Positions 6,450 to 14,036 are shown, counted from the first letter of the stretch. The stretch: 22,451 bases of DNA from Paenibacillaceae bacterium UBA6304 (GCA_002439285.1 DJTQ01000228.1:11240-33690), one strand, 5' to 3'. A program made the numbers and translations. Notes: a model not told the origin generated them from the letters alone.

Positions 6450-7346
6450 TTGACGAATTTGGGAGACTTGGTCGTCCGTAAATCGTACGGAGGGGATGTT
6501 ACCTTTCGCGTCGATAAAATCGTACGGGAACAGGCCGTCATCAAAGGAACGGAGTTCCGGCTGCTGGCCGATGCGCCTTTGGCCGATCTCGTCCAGGTAA
6601 GCCAGAATGCTCCGGGTGAAAAAACGCAGCGAGTCCGGATCAAGGCTATCGAATCGCTGGAGCAGCTGCACAAGGACCGTTTGGAGCTTACGGAGCGAAA
6701 TCAGGCTGCTTTGGGCCGGGATTGGTATCCTTCGGGGGATCCTCCGTTTTTTGAGGTACCGGGGAAGGTGCTTCATTTGGATGGAGATGAGCGGTATTTA
6801 AAAAAGAGCCTCGATCTCTACGAGAAGCTGCGCGTACCCGCACACGGTTATTATGTAACGGAATCCGCTATGGCTAATGCCTTATATCGATTGTTGCCGA
6901 GCATTCAGCCGGATATCGTCGTGCTGACCGGTCATGACGGGGTACTGAAGAACCGCCCGACAACCGACCTGTACAATCTATCCAGCTATAAAAACTCGAA
7001 GCACTTTGTGGAGGCAATTCAGACCGCCCGGAAGTATGAGCGGAACTTCGATGCTCTTACGATTGTGGCTGGCGCCTGCCAATCGCATTTTGAAGCTTTG
7101 CTGCAGGCGGGAGCCAATTTCGCAAGCTCGCCCGCCCGTGTACTGATTCATGCCCTGGACCCGGTTTATATCGCCGCCAAGGCGTCTTTGACGTCCATCC
7201 GCGATACGATCCACATTACGGACGTCCTTAGTCATACGATCAGCGGAACCCAGGGTGTAGGCGGAATCGAAACCCGGGGAAGCTATCGGATCGGCCTGCC
7301 GAAACTCATGGATTTATCCGCTTTAAAGGTTATTCCTTCGATGTAA
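6450..7346 (+). CDS. yabG: Sporulation-specific protease YabG
   Basis: A 298-residue protease that in Bacillus processes spore coat proteins late in sporulation. An N-terminal small beta domain (DLVVRKSYGGDVTFRV) resembles YabG's. The core blocks PGKVLHLDGDERYLKK, VVLTGHDG and AGACQSHFEALLQAGANFASSP follow. His162 and Cys210 in these blocks are the likely catalytic pair, agreeing with the cysteine-protease assignment made for clostridial YabG. I chose TTG at 6450 because AGAGGTGAT (6437-6445) sits 4-6 nt before it and the product then aligns with B. subtilis YabG. An ATG at 6429 has no such site. A short CCCAT/ATGGG hairpin (6421-6433) precedes the ribosome site. The gap to ksgA contains no terminator. 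Confidence 0.93.
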   Translation: MTNLGDLVVRKSYGGDVTFRVDKIVREQAVIKGTEFRLLADAPLADLVQVSQNAPGEKTQRVRIKAIESLEQLHKDRLELTERNQAALGRDWYPSGDPPFFEVPGKVLHLDGDERYLKKSLDLYEKLRVPAHGYYVTESAMANALYRLLPSIQPDIVVLTGHDGVLKNRPTTDLYNLSSYKNSKHFVEAIQTARKYERNFDALTIVAGACQSHFEALLQAGANFASSPARVLIHALDPVYIAAKASLTSIRDTIHITDVLSHTISGTQGVGGIETRGSYRIGLPKLMDLSALKVIPSM

Positions 7347-7390
7347 TTTCACATTTGGAGACCGTCGAGGAAAGTGTCGAAAAAAAATCG

Positions 7391-7420
7391 TTGACAACCG
7401 TTTTTTTCTGCTGATATAAT
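7391..7420 (+). promoter_or_regulatory. veg promoter P1 (sigma-A)
   Basis: Perfect TTGACA (7391-7396) and TATAAT (7415-7420) have an 18-bp spacer and a TGA just before the -10, forming an extended -10. A T-rich spacer lies between. An exact 0A box, TGTCGAA (7375-7381), ends 9 bp upstream of the -35. Confidence 0.92.
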
Positions 7421-7433
7421 AATCTGTTTTGAC

Positions 7434-7463
7434 TTGACAGGTGACTCCCTTTCTTGGTATAAT
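7434..7463 (+). promoter_or_regulatory. veg promoter P2 (sigma-A)
   Basis: A second pair of perfect hexamers, TTGACA (7434-7439) and TATAAT (7458-7463), has an 18-bp spacer and a TGG extension of the -10. It lies exactly 43 bp after P1. Its transcript would have a leader of about 20 nt. Confidence 0.92.
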
Positions 7464-7491
7464 GGACAAAGAAGGAAGGTGGTCACAGGCA

Positions 7492-7767
7492 ATGGCTAAA
7501 AATGCGCTGTCAGAAATTAAACACAGTCTCGACGCTCACGTTGGACAGAAGATTACGCTGCGTGCAAACGGAGGTCGCCGAAAGACCGTCGAACGCACCG
7601 GAGTATTGGAGGAGACCTATCCTTCAGTCTTTATCGTGAAACTGGATGAAGAGCAGCAGACCTTCAAGCGAGTGTCTTACAGTTATGCCGATATACTTAC
7701 CGAATCCGTTGAAGTCATGGTTTGTGGCGATAACAACGAAATGCGGCTGTCGTATATTAAACCGTGA
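7492..7767 (+). CDS. veg: Veg protein
   Basis: A 91-residue Veg family protein with a small SH3-like/Sm-like fold. In B. subtilis veg is one of the most strongly transcribed vegetative genes, and Veg stimulates biofilm matrix genes by opposing SinR. The start [18 protein letters not shown] and the block [29 protein letters not shown] match B. subtilis Veg, as does [15 protein letters not shown]. The frame is open further upstream (7441), but that extension overlaps promoter P2. The ATG at 7492 follows a GGAAGGTGG ribosome site. A strong terminator comes 20 bp after the stop, so veg is a monocistronic unit. Confidence 0.96.
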   Translation: MAKNALSEIKHSLDAHVGQKITLRANGGRRKTVERTGVLEETYPSVFIVKLDEEQQTFKRVSYSYADILTESVEVMVCGDNNEMRLSYIKP

Positions 7768-7786
7768 ACATCATAACGATTACAGT

Positions 7787-7826
7787 AACCGGCCCCTGCG
7801 CCTCAATGCAGGGCCGGTTTTTATTT
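7787..7826 (+). terminator. Intrinsic terminator of veg
   Basis: AACCGGCCCCTGC (7787-7799) pairs with GCAGGGCCGGTT (7808-7819) with one bulged C. The loop is 8 nt and TTTTATTTAT follows. Confidence 0.93.
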
Positions 7827-7875
7827 ATACTCCGGTAGGCATGGCGTGCGCGCAGAGTGGACATAACAAACCGGC

Positions 7876-7905
7876 GTATGAACGTCGAAGGAACGACGCA
7901 TACTA
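7876..7905 (+). promoter_or_regulatory. Sigma-G promoter of sspF
   Basis: -35 GTATG (7876-7880) fits the sigma-G/sigma-F consensus GHATR. -10 CATACTA (7899-7905) is exact, and the spacer is 18 bp. The site lies 42 bp before the sspF start, so forespore expression is expected. Confidence 0.82.
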
Positions 7906-7947
7906 GGTTTGTTCTTTATCCATGACTTCCTAAAGGGGGAATGGCCA

Positions 7948-8127
7948 ATGTCACGCAGAAGGCGCAGCGTCATGTCTGAGGATTTGAAGGTTGAACTGGC
8001 AAAGGATCTCGGGTTCTATGATACTGTTCAGGAAGAAGGCTGGGGCGGTATTAAAGCCAAGGATGCCGGAAATATGGTGAAAAGAGCCATCGAGCTCGCC
8101 GAGCGGGCCGCATCCAAGCAACAATAA
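7948..8127 (+). CDS. sspF: Small acid-soluble spore protein SspF
   Basis: A 59-residue alpha/beta-type small acid-soluble spore protein, a class that binds and protects DNA in the forespore. The sequence [26 protein letters not shown], followed by [22 protein letters not shown], closely follows B. subtilis SspF (61 residues) and retains the ELA and GNMV blocks. An upstream in-frame ATG (7909) lies too close to the promoter; the ATG at 7948 follows AAAGGGGGA by 7 nt. The gene has its own sigma-G promoter and a strong terminator 7 bp after the stop, so it is a monocistronic forespore gene. Confidence 0.96.
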   Translation: MSRRRRSVMSEDLKVELAKDLGFYDTVQEEGWGGIKAKDAGNMVKRAIELAERAASKQQ

Positions 8128-8133
8128 CAAGTT

Positions 8134-8176
8134 CAAACAGGCTCCTCCGTAAAGCGGGGGAGCCTGTTTGTTTTTG
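8134..8176 (+). terminator. Intrinsic terminator of sspF
   Basis: CAAACAGGCTCC (8134-8145) pairs with GGAGCCTGTTTG (8159-8170), with a further GC-rich inner pairing. TTTTTG follows. Confidence 0.94.
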
Positions 8177-8229
8177 TCTCAAGATCAAGTAAGATAGAGG
8201 GAAGCGTCGCATAGAATGTCTTCCGTGCA

Positions 8230-8258
8230 TAGACGAAGACCGGAGTTTTTTTTATAAT
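8230..8258 (+). promoter_or_regulatory. Candidate sigma-A promoter of ispE
   Basis: TAGACG (8230-8235) and a perfect TATAAT (8253-8258) have a 17-bp spacer that ends in a run of T. A GTCTTC/GAAGAC inverted repeat (8218-8223 with 8235-8240) overlaps the -35 and precedes the T run. The same bases could therefore act as a weak terminator for upstream transcription. Confidence 0.55.
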
Positions 8259-8309
8259 ATGTAAGTTAAGACGGGTTGAATTTACGGATACTGAGGGTGG
8301 GTGAGCGTC

Positions 8310-9164
8310 TTGAAAATTTATGAAAAAGCGCCGGCGAAAATTAATCTGATGCTCGATGTTTTACATAAGAGACCGGATGGCTATCATGAAGTGGAAATGA
8401 TCATGACGATGGTGGATCTGGCCGACCGGCTGGAAATGAGCGCTCTCCCGCGGGATACGATTATCATCTCAAGCCAGGCGGGGTATATTCCGCTGGATGA
8501 GAAGAACCTGGCTTTCCAGGCCGCCAAGCTGATTAAGGAACGTTACGACGTTCGCAGCGGCGTATATATTCATTTGGACAAGAAGATTCCGGTAGCGGCC
8601 GGGCTTGCCGGAGGCAGCAGTGACGCAGCCGCCACGCTGCGGGGCCTCAACCGCCTCTGGGGGCTGGGCATTTCGGAGGCGGAACTGATGGAGCTCGGGG
8701 CTGAACTCGGCTCTGATGTGCCGTTTTGCGTTACCGGGGGGACGGCATTGGCAACAGGACGGGGAGAGAAACTGACTCCGCTACAGAACCCGCCTCAATG
8801 CTGGGTTATCCTTGCGAAGCTGCCGATCAATGTGTCGACCGCCGAGGTTTATGGGCGTCTTCGAAGCGAAGAAATCAAAGTGCATCCTTCTGCGGCCAAA
8901 ATGCGGCAGGCTTTGGAGCGCGAATCTTTTACCGAAGTTTGCGGGGAGCTCGGGAATGTATTGGAGGATGTGACGCTTCAAATCCATCCGGAGGTTGCCC
9001 ATCTGAAAGAAACGATGATTCGGCTTGGTGCCGACGGCGTACTGATGTCGGGCAGCGGGCCGACCGTATTCGGGTTGGTCTCCAAGGAATCGAAGGTTCC
9101 CCGGATTTATAACGGGCTGAGAGGTTTCTGTAAGGAAGTGTACGCCGTACGGCTCTTAACTTGA
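8310..9164 (+). CDS. ispE: 4-diphosphocytidyl-2-C-methyl-D-erythritol kinase
   Basis: A 284-residue GHMP kinase of the MEP isoprenoid pathway that phosphorylates the 2-hydroxyl of CDP-methylerythritol using ATP. The GHMP ATP loop [21 protein letters not shown] begins at residue 94. K10 in APAKINL and D136 in GSDVPFC are the expected catalytic residues. The C-terminal [11 protein letters not shown] motif is present. The frame is open from GTG 8301, but the TTG at 8310 gives [13 protein letters not shown], matching the B. subtilis start [13 protein letters not shown]. The G-rich GAGGGTGGGTGAG stretch can serve either start, so the exact start is moderately certain. purR follows after 118 bp with its own promoter. 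Confidence 0.95.
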   Translation: MKIYEKAPAKINLMLDVLHKRPDGYHEVEMIMTMVDLADRLEMSALPRDTIIISSQAGYIPLDEKNLAFQAAKLIKERYDVRSGVYIHLDKKIPVAAGLAGGSSDAAATLRGLNRLWGLGISEAELMELGAELGSDVPFCVTGGTALATGRGEKLTPLQNPPQCWVILAKLPINVSTAEVYGRLRSEEIKVHPSAAKMRQALERESFTEVCGELGNVLEDVTLQIHPEVAHLKETMIRLGADGVLMSGSGPTVFGLVSKESKVPRIYNGLRGFCKEVYAVRLLT

Positions 9165-9217
9165 CCATATAGAGTCGAGTCAAAGATGGGGCGTTTTCCA
9201 GATCACAGGGAATTAGC

Positions 9218-9247
9218 TTGAATAGAGACGTACAAAAATGGTATATT
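9218..9247 (+). promoter_or_regulatory. Candidate sigma-A promoter of purR
   Basis: TTGAAT (9218-9223) and TATATT (9242-9247) have an 18-bp spacer and a TGG extended -10. The promoter lies 36 bp before the purR GTG start. Confidence 0.6.
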
Positions 9248-9254
9248 TTTATAA

Positions 9255-9267
9255 AATATTCGGATTT
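9255..9267 (+). promoter_or_regulatory. PurBox-like half site at purR
   Basis: The 13-mer AATATTCGGATTT matches the reverse complement of the PurR box (AWWWCCGAACWWT) at 12 of 13 positions. It sits at the predicted transcription start of purR. No second, oppositely oriented box is evident. Autoregulation is inferred from B. subtilis purR. Confidence 0.4.
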
Positions 9268-9282
9268 AGCGAGGGGTACTTC

Positions 9283-10113
9283 GTGAAAAAATTGAAAAGA
9301 AGCGCTCGTTTAGTGGAAATGACGCAATATCTATTGGACCGTCCGCATCAGTTGATACCGCTCACCACTTTTGCGCAGCGATATGGAGCCGCCAAGTCTT
9401 CGATTAGCGAGGATCTGGCGATTATAAAAGAAGTCTTCGAAGGCGAAGGCACTGGGGAATTGCATACCCTGGCCGGAGCGGCCGGCGGAGTGAAATACAT
9501 TCCGATGATGGGGCGTGAGCAGGCACTGCACTTTATAGAGCAATTGTGCGAGAAGCTGGCGGAACCGAACCGGATTTTACCCGGCGGCTACCTGTACATG
9601 TCCGACCTATTGGGCCTACCGGGGCTGATGAATGAAGCGGGTAAGCTGTTTGCGACGGCTTTTGCGGAACGCGATATCGATTGCGTCATGACCGTGGAGA
9701 CCAAGGGGATTCCGTTAGCCTATGCTACCGGAGCATCGTTAAACTTGCCTGTAGTCCTTGTGCGTAGAGACCATCAGGTGACGGAAGGATCGGCAGTCAG
9801 CATCAACTATGTTTCGGGCTCGCATAAGAGCCTGCACACCATGACCTTGTCACGGCGGGCTATGAAAGAGAAATCCAAGGTGCTGATCGTGGATGATTTC
9901 ATGAAAGCCGGAGGAACGATCCAAGGGATGGTAGATCTGCTGGCAGAGTTTGATGCCGAGGTTGCCGGAGTGGGCGTACTGGTGGAATCGGGCGAGGTAG
10001 AATCGGAACAGCGGCTTTTGCAGGATTATGTGTCTCTGGCAACACTAAGAGCAGTAGATCCCAAAGGAAAAGAAATTTCGGTGGAACCGGGGAATTATTT
10101 TTCCAGAAAATAG
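9283..10113 (+). CDS. purR: Purine operon repressor PurR
   Basis: A 276-residue repressor of purine genes whose DNA binding is relieved by PRPP. Residues 1-73 form the winged helix-turn-helix (RLVEMTQYLLDRPHQLIPL, AKSSISEDLAIIK). The rest is a phosphoribosyltransferase-like domain with the PRPP loop LIVDDFMKAGGTI (201-213) and the family blocks MTVETKGIPLAYA and GSAVSINYVSGS. The frame is open from 9238, but the GTG at 9283 follows GAGGGG by 6 nt and aligns with the B. subtilis start. In Bacillus yabJ lies directly downstream. Here spoVG follows after 182 bp with no yabJ remnant. Confidence 0.96.
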   Translation: MKKLKRSARLVEMTQYLLDRPHQLIPLTTFAQRYGAAKSSISEDLAIIKEVFEGEGTGELHTLAGAAGGVKYIPMMGREQALHFIEQLCEKLAEPNRILPGGYLYMSDLLGLPGLMNEAGKLFATAFAERDIDCVMTVETKGIPLAYATGASLNLPVVLVRRDHQVTEGSAVSINYVSGSHKSLHTMTLSRRAMKEKSKVLIVDDFMKAGGTIQGMVDLLAEFDAEVAGVGVLVESGEVESEQRLLQDYVSLATLRAVDPKGKEISVEPGNYFSRK

Positions 10114-10156
10114 GGCTGTGGGTCGTGTCGATTCTCTGTAAAAAGATCGGAATTTA

Positions 10157-10173
10157 CGACGAAACGTGTCGAA
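10157..10173 (+). promoter_or_regulatory. Pair of Spo0A-like boxes upstream of spoVG
   Basis: An exact 0A box, TGTCGAA (10167-10173), is preceded at a 10-bp interval by CGACGAA (10157-10163), one mismatch from TGNCGAA. They lie about 55 bp upstream of the spoVG sigma-H -35. Confidence 0.45.
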
Positions 10174-10228
10174 AAGCCTATCTTTCCGAAAAAATTCCTG
10201 AATTTAGGTCATTTTGTTCATGAAAAAA

Positions 10229-10257
10229 AAAGGATTTCCGTTAGCTATGTGGAATAT
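10229..10257 (+). promoter_or_regulatory. Sigma-H promoter of spoVG
   Basis: AAAGGATTT (10229-10237) and GGAATAT (10251-10257), with a 13-bp gap, match the sigma-H consensus and closely resemble the B. subtilis spoVG promoter (AGGATTT and GGAATT). A run of eight or more A directly upstream would suit AbrB binding, which represses this promoter in Bacillus. Confidence 0.86.
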
Positions 10258-10295
10258 TACACCAAGTCTCTGATGGGAAAAGGTGGTGAACACAT

Positions 10296-10580
10296 ATGCA
10301 AATTACGGATGTAAGACTCCGCCGAGTCAGCTCTGAGGGCAGAATGAAAGCGATCGCATCCATTACCATCGATAACGAATTTGTTGTTCATGACATTCGC
10401 GTAATCGACGGAAATAATGGTATGTTCGTGGCAATGCCGAGCAAGCGTACTCCTGACGGGGAATTCCGGGACATAGCGCATCCGATCTCTTCGGGTACAC
10501 GCGAGAAGATCCAAGCCGCAGTCCTGGCGGAGTACGAACGTGCTGCCGAGCAAGAAGAAGTGATTGAAGAAGGGGCTTAA
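10296..10580 (+). CDS. spoVG: Septation and regulatory protein SpoVG
   Basis: A 94-residue SpoVG, a small conserved protein that affects septation and cortex formation in sporulating Bacillus and binds nucleic acid in several Firmicutes. The sequence [37 protein letters not shown], then [23 protein letters not shown], is typical; the acidic tail is slightly shorter than in B. subtilis (97 residues). The start follows AGGTGGTGA. A sigma-H promoter lies upstream and a strong terminator downstream, so the gene forms its own transition-phase unit between purR and glmU. Confidence 0.97.
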   Translation: MQITDVRLRRVSSEGRMKAIASITIDNEFVVHDIRVIDGNNGMFVAMPSKRTPDGEFRDIAHPISSGTREKIQAAVLAEYERAAEQEEVIEEGA

Positions 10581-10611
10581 GTCTCAGTTTTGTCTCAACC
10601 AATTGGGGTTC

Positions 10612-10651
10612 GAGAAAAGGGAGCCATGTAACATGGCTCTCTTTTCTTTTT
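10612..10651 (+). terminator. Intrinsic terminator of spoVG
   Basis: A long perfect stem, GAAAAGGGAGCCATG with CATGGCTCTCTTTTC, closes on a TAA loop and is followed by TTTTT. This is a very strong terminator. Confidence 0.95.
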
Positions 10652-10703
10652 GTCCTAAATGAGATATATTCAGTAATGAGTTCAAGAGAAGGAGGCCGGG
10701 GCC

Positions 10704-12119
10704 TTGAAAAGATTTGCGATTGTTCTTGCCGCAGGTCAGGGGAAGCGCATGAAGTCCAAGCTCTATAAAGTGCTCCATCCTGTGTGCGGCAAACCGATGG
10801 TCGGGCATGTCCTGGACACGGTTAAGAAAGTCCATTGTGAGCGCAGTATCGTGGTCGTTGGCCATGGTGCGGAAGCGGTCAAGTCTTATCTGGGAACGAA
10901 TGCGGAATATGTGCTGCAAGAACAGCAGCTGGGTACCGGTCATGCGGTTAAGCAAGCCGGAGCGCTTCTGAGCCAGGAGGAAGGAACAACAATCGTCATT
11001 TGCGGGGATACTCCGCTCGTGACGGAAGAGACGCTGCAAGCGATGTTAGACCTTCACAACCTCAAAGGAGCGGCAGCCACCGTATTAACGGCTTCTATGG
11101 ATCGTCCTCAAGGGTACGGTCGGGTCATTCGGGACACCGATAACGGTTCCGTCGTACGAATCGTCGAACAGAAGGACTGTTCGCCGGAAGAAGACGCTGT
11201 GAAGGAAATCAACACCGGCACGTACTGTTTTGATAATGCGAAATTATTCGCAGCGCTGGAGAAAGTAACAAACAGCAATGCGCAGCAAGAATACTATTTG
11301 ACGGATGTCATCGGAATTATGGTGTCCGAAGGCGAGGTCGTTGAGGGCTACATGACCGGGGATTATGCCGAGTCCATCGGAGTCAATGATCGTTTGGCGT
11401 TATCCGAAGCGGAAGGCTTCATGCGCCAGCGTATTAACCGGAGGCATATGCTGGGCGGGGTTACGATCATCGATCCAAGCTCCACCTATATCGGGGCGGA
11501 TGTAACGATTGGAGCGGATACTGTGATTTATCCAGGTTCCACCCTTTCGGGTCAAACCGTCATCGGCGAAGATTGTGTCATAGGACCTAACGTTGAGATT
11601 GAAGATAGCCGGATTCATGATGGCGCAAAGGTTAAGCAATCGGTACTGTGCCAAGCGGAAGTCGGCAAAGAAACGACGGTTGGGCCTTTCGCTTATTTGC
11701 GTCCGGGTGCCAAACTGGGTGACCATGTTAAAGTGGGCGATTTCGTTGAGATCAAGAATGCCACACTTGATGACGGCGCCAAAGTTTCACATTTAAGTTA
11801 TATCGGGGACGCCAAAGTCGGCAAAAACGTCAATATTGGCTGCGGAGCGATAACCGTCAACTACGATGGATATAATAAGTCTATTACCGAAATCGGAGAT
11901 GATGCGTTTATCGGCAGCAATGTCAATTTAATTGCTCCGATCAAGGTCGGCAATGGCGCTTATGTTGTCGCTGGTTCGACCATTACGCATACCGTACCGG
12001 ATAATGATGTGGCGATCGCGCGCAACCGGCAGGAGAACAAGCCGGGTTATGCAGACAAGCTTCGCGCCCGCGCCAAGGCGAAGAAACAGAAGGAACAAGA
12101 ATCAGAAGCAAAAGTTTGA
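10704..12119 (+). CDS. glmU: Bifunctional GlcN-1-P acetyltransferase/GlcNAc-1-P uridyltransferase
   Basis: A 471-residue bifunctional enzyme making UDP-GlcNAc for peptidoglycan and teichoic acids. The N-terminal half is the uridyltransferase, with the nucleotide loop LAAGQGKRMKSKLYKVLH from residue 8. The C-terminal half is a left-handed beta helix of hexapeptide repeats (IGADVTIGADTVIYPG onward). It contains the acetyltransferase blocks AYLRPGAKLGDHVKVGDFVEIKN, HLSYIGDAKVG and GAITVNYDGYNK. The TTG at 10704 is the start: GGAGG (10691-10695) lies 8 nt upstream and the product begins at the family position. The last 20 or so residues are a basic Lys/Arg/Ala/Gln-rich tail, making it slightly longer than B. 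subtilis GlmU. Confidence 0.97.
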   Translation: MKRFAIVLAAGQGKRMKSKLYKVLHPVCGKPMVGHVLDTVKKVHCERSIVVVGHGAEAVKSYLGTNAEYVLQEQQLGTGHAVKQAGALLSQEEGTTIVICGDTPLVTEETLQAMLDLHNLKGAAATVLTASMDRPQGYGRVIRDTDNGSVVRIVEQKDCSPEEDAVKEINTGTYCFDNAKLFAALEKVTNSNAQQEYYLTDVIGIMVSEGEVVEGYMTGDYAESIGVNDRLALSEAEGFMRQRINRRHMLGGVTIIDPSSTYIGADVTIGADTVIYPGSTLSGQTVIGEDCVIGPNVEIEDSRIHDGAKVKQSVLCQAEVGKETTVGPFAYLRPGAKLGDHVKVGDFVEIKNATLDDGAKVSHLSYIGDAKVGKNVNIGCGAITVNYDGYNKSITEIGDDAFIGSNVNLIAPIKVGNGAYVVAGSTITHTVPDNDVAIARNRQENKPGYADKLRARAKAKKQKEQESEAKV

Positions 12120-12238
12120 ATCAAAGTTCAAGCTATAGAGATAAACAGTAGGAATGGCTTTTAGCGGATCAGGATGCAGTGACATTTCAATGACGGGATA
12201 GTTAATCTATCTACACAGCACGGAGGGTATTAAAATTT

Positions 12239-13192
12239 ATGACTTATTGTGATTCTAAACTGAAGATATTCACTTGTAACTCTAATCCCAAGTTGGCTAA
12301 TCAAATAGCCGATTATATCGGAATTCCGATGGGAGAATCGGAAACGATGAGCTTCAGTGACGGCGAAATTCAAGTCAAGCTGTCCGAGAGCGTACGCGGT
12401 TGTCATGTATATATCGTGCAGTCTACTTGTGCTCCAGTTAACGACAACCTGATGGAGCTCCTTGTTATGGTGGATGCTTTGAAACGGGCTTCGGCCAAGA
12501 GCATTAACGTCGTTATTCCATACTACGGCTATGCTCGCCAGGACCGGAAGGCGCGTTCGCGTGATCCGATTACTGCCAAACTGGTTGCCAATCTGATCGA
12601 GAAAGCAGGCGCGCACCGCGTCATCACGATGGATTTGCATGCAATGCAAATTCAAGGCTTCTTCGATATCCCGGTAGACCATATGCTCGGCGTGCCGATT
12701 TTGGCCCAATACTTCCGTTCGAAACACATCCCGAATCCGGTCGTCGTATCGCCGGATCATGGCGGTGTTGTCCGTGCCCGTAAACTGGCAGACTTCTTGA
12801 ATGCCCCACTGGCCATTATCGACAAACGCCGTCCGGAGCCGAATGTAAGTGAAGTCATGAACATCATCGGGAATATCGAAGGAAAAACCGCGATTCTCGT
12901 CGATGACATCATCGACACGGCCGGTACTATCGTTCTTGGCGCTAATGCGCTCAAGGAAGGCGGCGTCGAAGAGGTGTATGCCTGCTGTACGCACCCGGTG
13001 CTGTCTGGTCCGGCGATGGAACGTTTGGAAAACTCTCCGCTGAAGGAAGTTATTGTTACGGATACTATTCCGATTACACATCCGAATCCGACCAGTAAGC
13101 TGAAAGTGTTGTCCGTTGCTCCGCTGATGGGTGAGGCCATCATCCGGGTTCACGAGGAATTATCGATCAGCAAGCTGTTCGAGATCGAATAA
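12239..13192 (+). CDS. prs: Ribose-phosphate pyrophosphokinase
   Basis: A 317-residue PRPP synthetase that transfers pyrophosphate from ATP to ribose 5-phosphate, feeding purine, pyrimidine, histidine and NAD synthesis. Landmarks are [11 protein letters not shown], the flexible-loop segment [17 protein letters not shown] (95-111), the metal/ATP segment [18 protein letters not shown] (132-149) and the PRPP loop [10 protein letters not shown] (221-230). GGAGGG lies 11 nt before the ATG. The 119-bp gap after glmU shows no convincing promoter or terminator, so the two are probably cotranscribed as in Bacillus. PRPP is also the effector that releases PurR, encoded nearby. In B. subtilis ctc follows; here a repeat cluster does. 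Confidence 0.98.
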   Translation: MTYCDSKLKIFTCNSNPKLANQIADYIGIPMGESETMSFSDGEIQVKLSESVRGCHVYIVQSTCAPVNDNLMELLVMVDALKRASAKSINVVIPYYGYARQDRKARSRDPITAKLVANLIEKAGAHRVITMDLHAMQIQGFFDIPVDHMLGVPILAQYFRSKHIPNPVVVSPDHGGVVRARKLADFLNAPLAIIDKRRPEPNVSEVMNIIGNIEGKTAILVDDIIDTAGTIVLGANALKEGGVEEVYACCTHPVLSGPAMERLENSPLKEVIVTDTIPITHPNPTSKLKVLSVAPLMGEAIIRVHEELSISKLFEIE

Positions 13193-13215
13193 AGAGTCCA
13201 GTCCTACTGCATAAC

Positions 13216-13250
13216 AGGGGTTGCACCTTCTCTTAAGGAGGGCAACCCCT
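13216..13250 (+). terminator. Terminator-like hairpin after prs
   Basis: AGGGGTTGC (13216-13224) pairs with GCAACCCCT (13242-13250), with a further CCTT/AAGG pairing inside. The following bases (AAGTTCGTAT) are not a strong T run, so termination efficiency is uncertain. Confidence 0.6.
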
Positions 13251-13262
13251 AAGTTCGTATCT

Positions 13263-13328
13263 CGGTGACTCAACCCTCCCAAACCGGTGACTCAACCCTC
13301 CCAAACCCTCCCTTACCGTAAGGGAGGG
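13263..13328. repeat. 22-bp tandem duplication and 23-bp palindrome
   Basis: CGGTGACTCAACCCTCCCAAAC occurs twice in perfect tandem (13263-13284 and 13285-13306). It runs into a perfect palindrome with 11-bp arms, CCCTCCCTTAC and GTAAGGGAGGG, around one C (13306-13328). There is no T run after the palindrome and no coding frame I would trust. Confidence 0.85.
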
Positions 13329-13334
13329 CCCCCC

Positions 13335-13996
13335 GAGGGCCCGCTGCCCTAGGGGATCACCCGCAAACTTGAGGAACGTGGGTGTTAAAGAGGCGCTCCT
13401 TTGGCGCTGTCCCCTTCGGGGATGCGCTTAGTTTGGCGGGTGGATCGCTTTTCCCCCTTCGGGTACGTCTTACTTTTGGCGCCCCCTGGTTACCTGGTTG
13501 TTGGAGGCACTGCTGCTTTCGGATGCACCCGGGCGACTTTGGCAAAAGGAGCCGCTTGTCGCCCCTTCGGGGTACGCTCTACATTGGGTGCACCTGCGTG
13601 GATGGGGAGTGACTTCGGGTGGGAGGAGAGGCTACTTTGTGCAAGGAGGCGCTGTCCCTTCGGGATGCGCTTGGTTTGTGCAGAGACGAGAGAGGCCCCC
13701 GAGGGCCCGCTGCCCTAGGGGATCACCCGCAAACTTGAGGAACGTGGGAGCTAAAGAGGCGCTCCTTTGGCGCTGTCCCCTTCGGGGATGCGCTTGGTTT
13801 GGCGGGTGGAACGCTTTTCCCCCTTCGGGGTACGCTCTACATTGGGCGCACCTGCGGGGGGCAGGGAGTGACTTCGGGTGGGGACGTGCTACTTCGTGCA
13901 AGGAGGCGCTGTCCCTTCGGGATGCGCTTGGGTTTGTGCAAAGAGTGCGGGGAATACTGAGGGGCGGGCCGAGGCCGCTGTTCCTTCGGAATGCGC
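13335..13996. repeat. GC-rich hairpin repeat array between prs and pth
   Basis: Interleaved direct repeats. Unit A, 13335-13463, recurs at 13701-13829 with about four mismatches in 129 bp (366-bp offset). Unit B, 13562-13686, recurs at about 13820-13944 with small indels. A hairpin with GCGC flanks around a C-run/TTC/G-run core occurs at 13404-13427, 13649-13670, 13770-13793 and 13906-13927. A variant at 13976-13996 has a TTCC/GGAA stem. CTTCGG appears about ten times. The open frames across it, including a 178-codon one at 13498-14034, are translations of the repeats with no ribosome site and no recognisable domain, so I do not call them genes. Confidence 0.85.
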
Positions 13997-14036
13997 TGGG
14001 ATCATCAGGGAAGAGGACGTGGGGGTTAAACTGAAA

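Noticed and set aside
12230..13153. 307-codon minus-strand frame opposite prs
   Set aside because: It is a shadow of the strongly conserved prs gene, with no ribosome site or recognisable motif.
13335..13996. CRISPR array
   Set aside because: The repeats are long, interleaved and of unequal spacing, with no uniform short repeats, unique spacers or cas genes nearby.
13498..14034. 178-codon open frame, and others at 13382-13612 and 13401-13718, across the repeat array
   Set aside because: The protein is a translation of the DNA repeats (recurring PSGYALHW-like segments), no ribosome site precedes it, and different frames stay open because the repeats lack stop codons.
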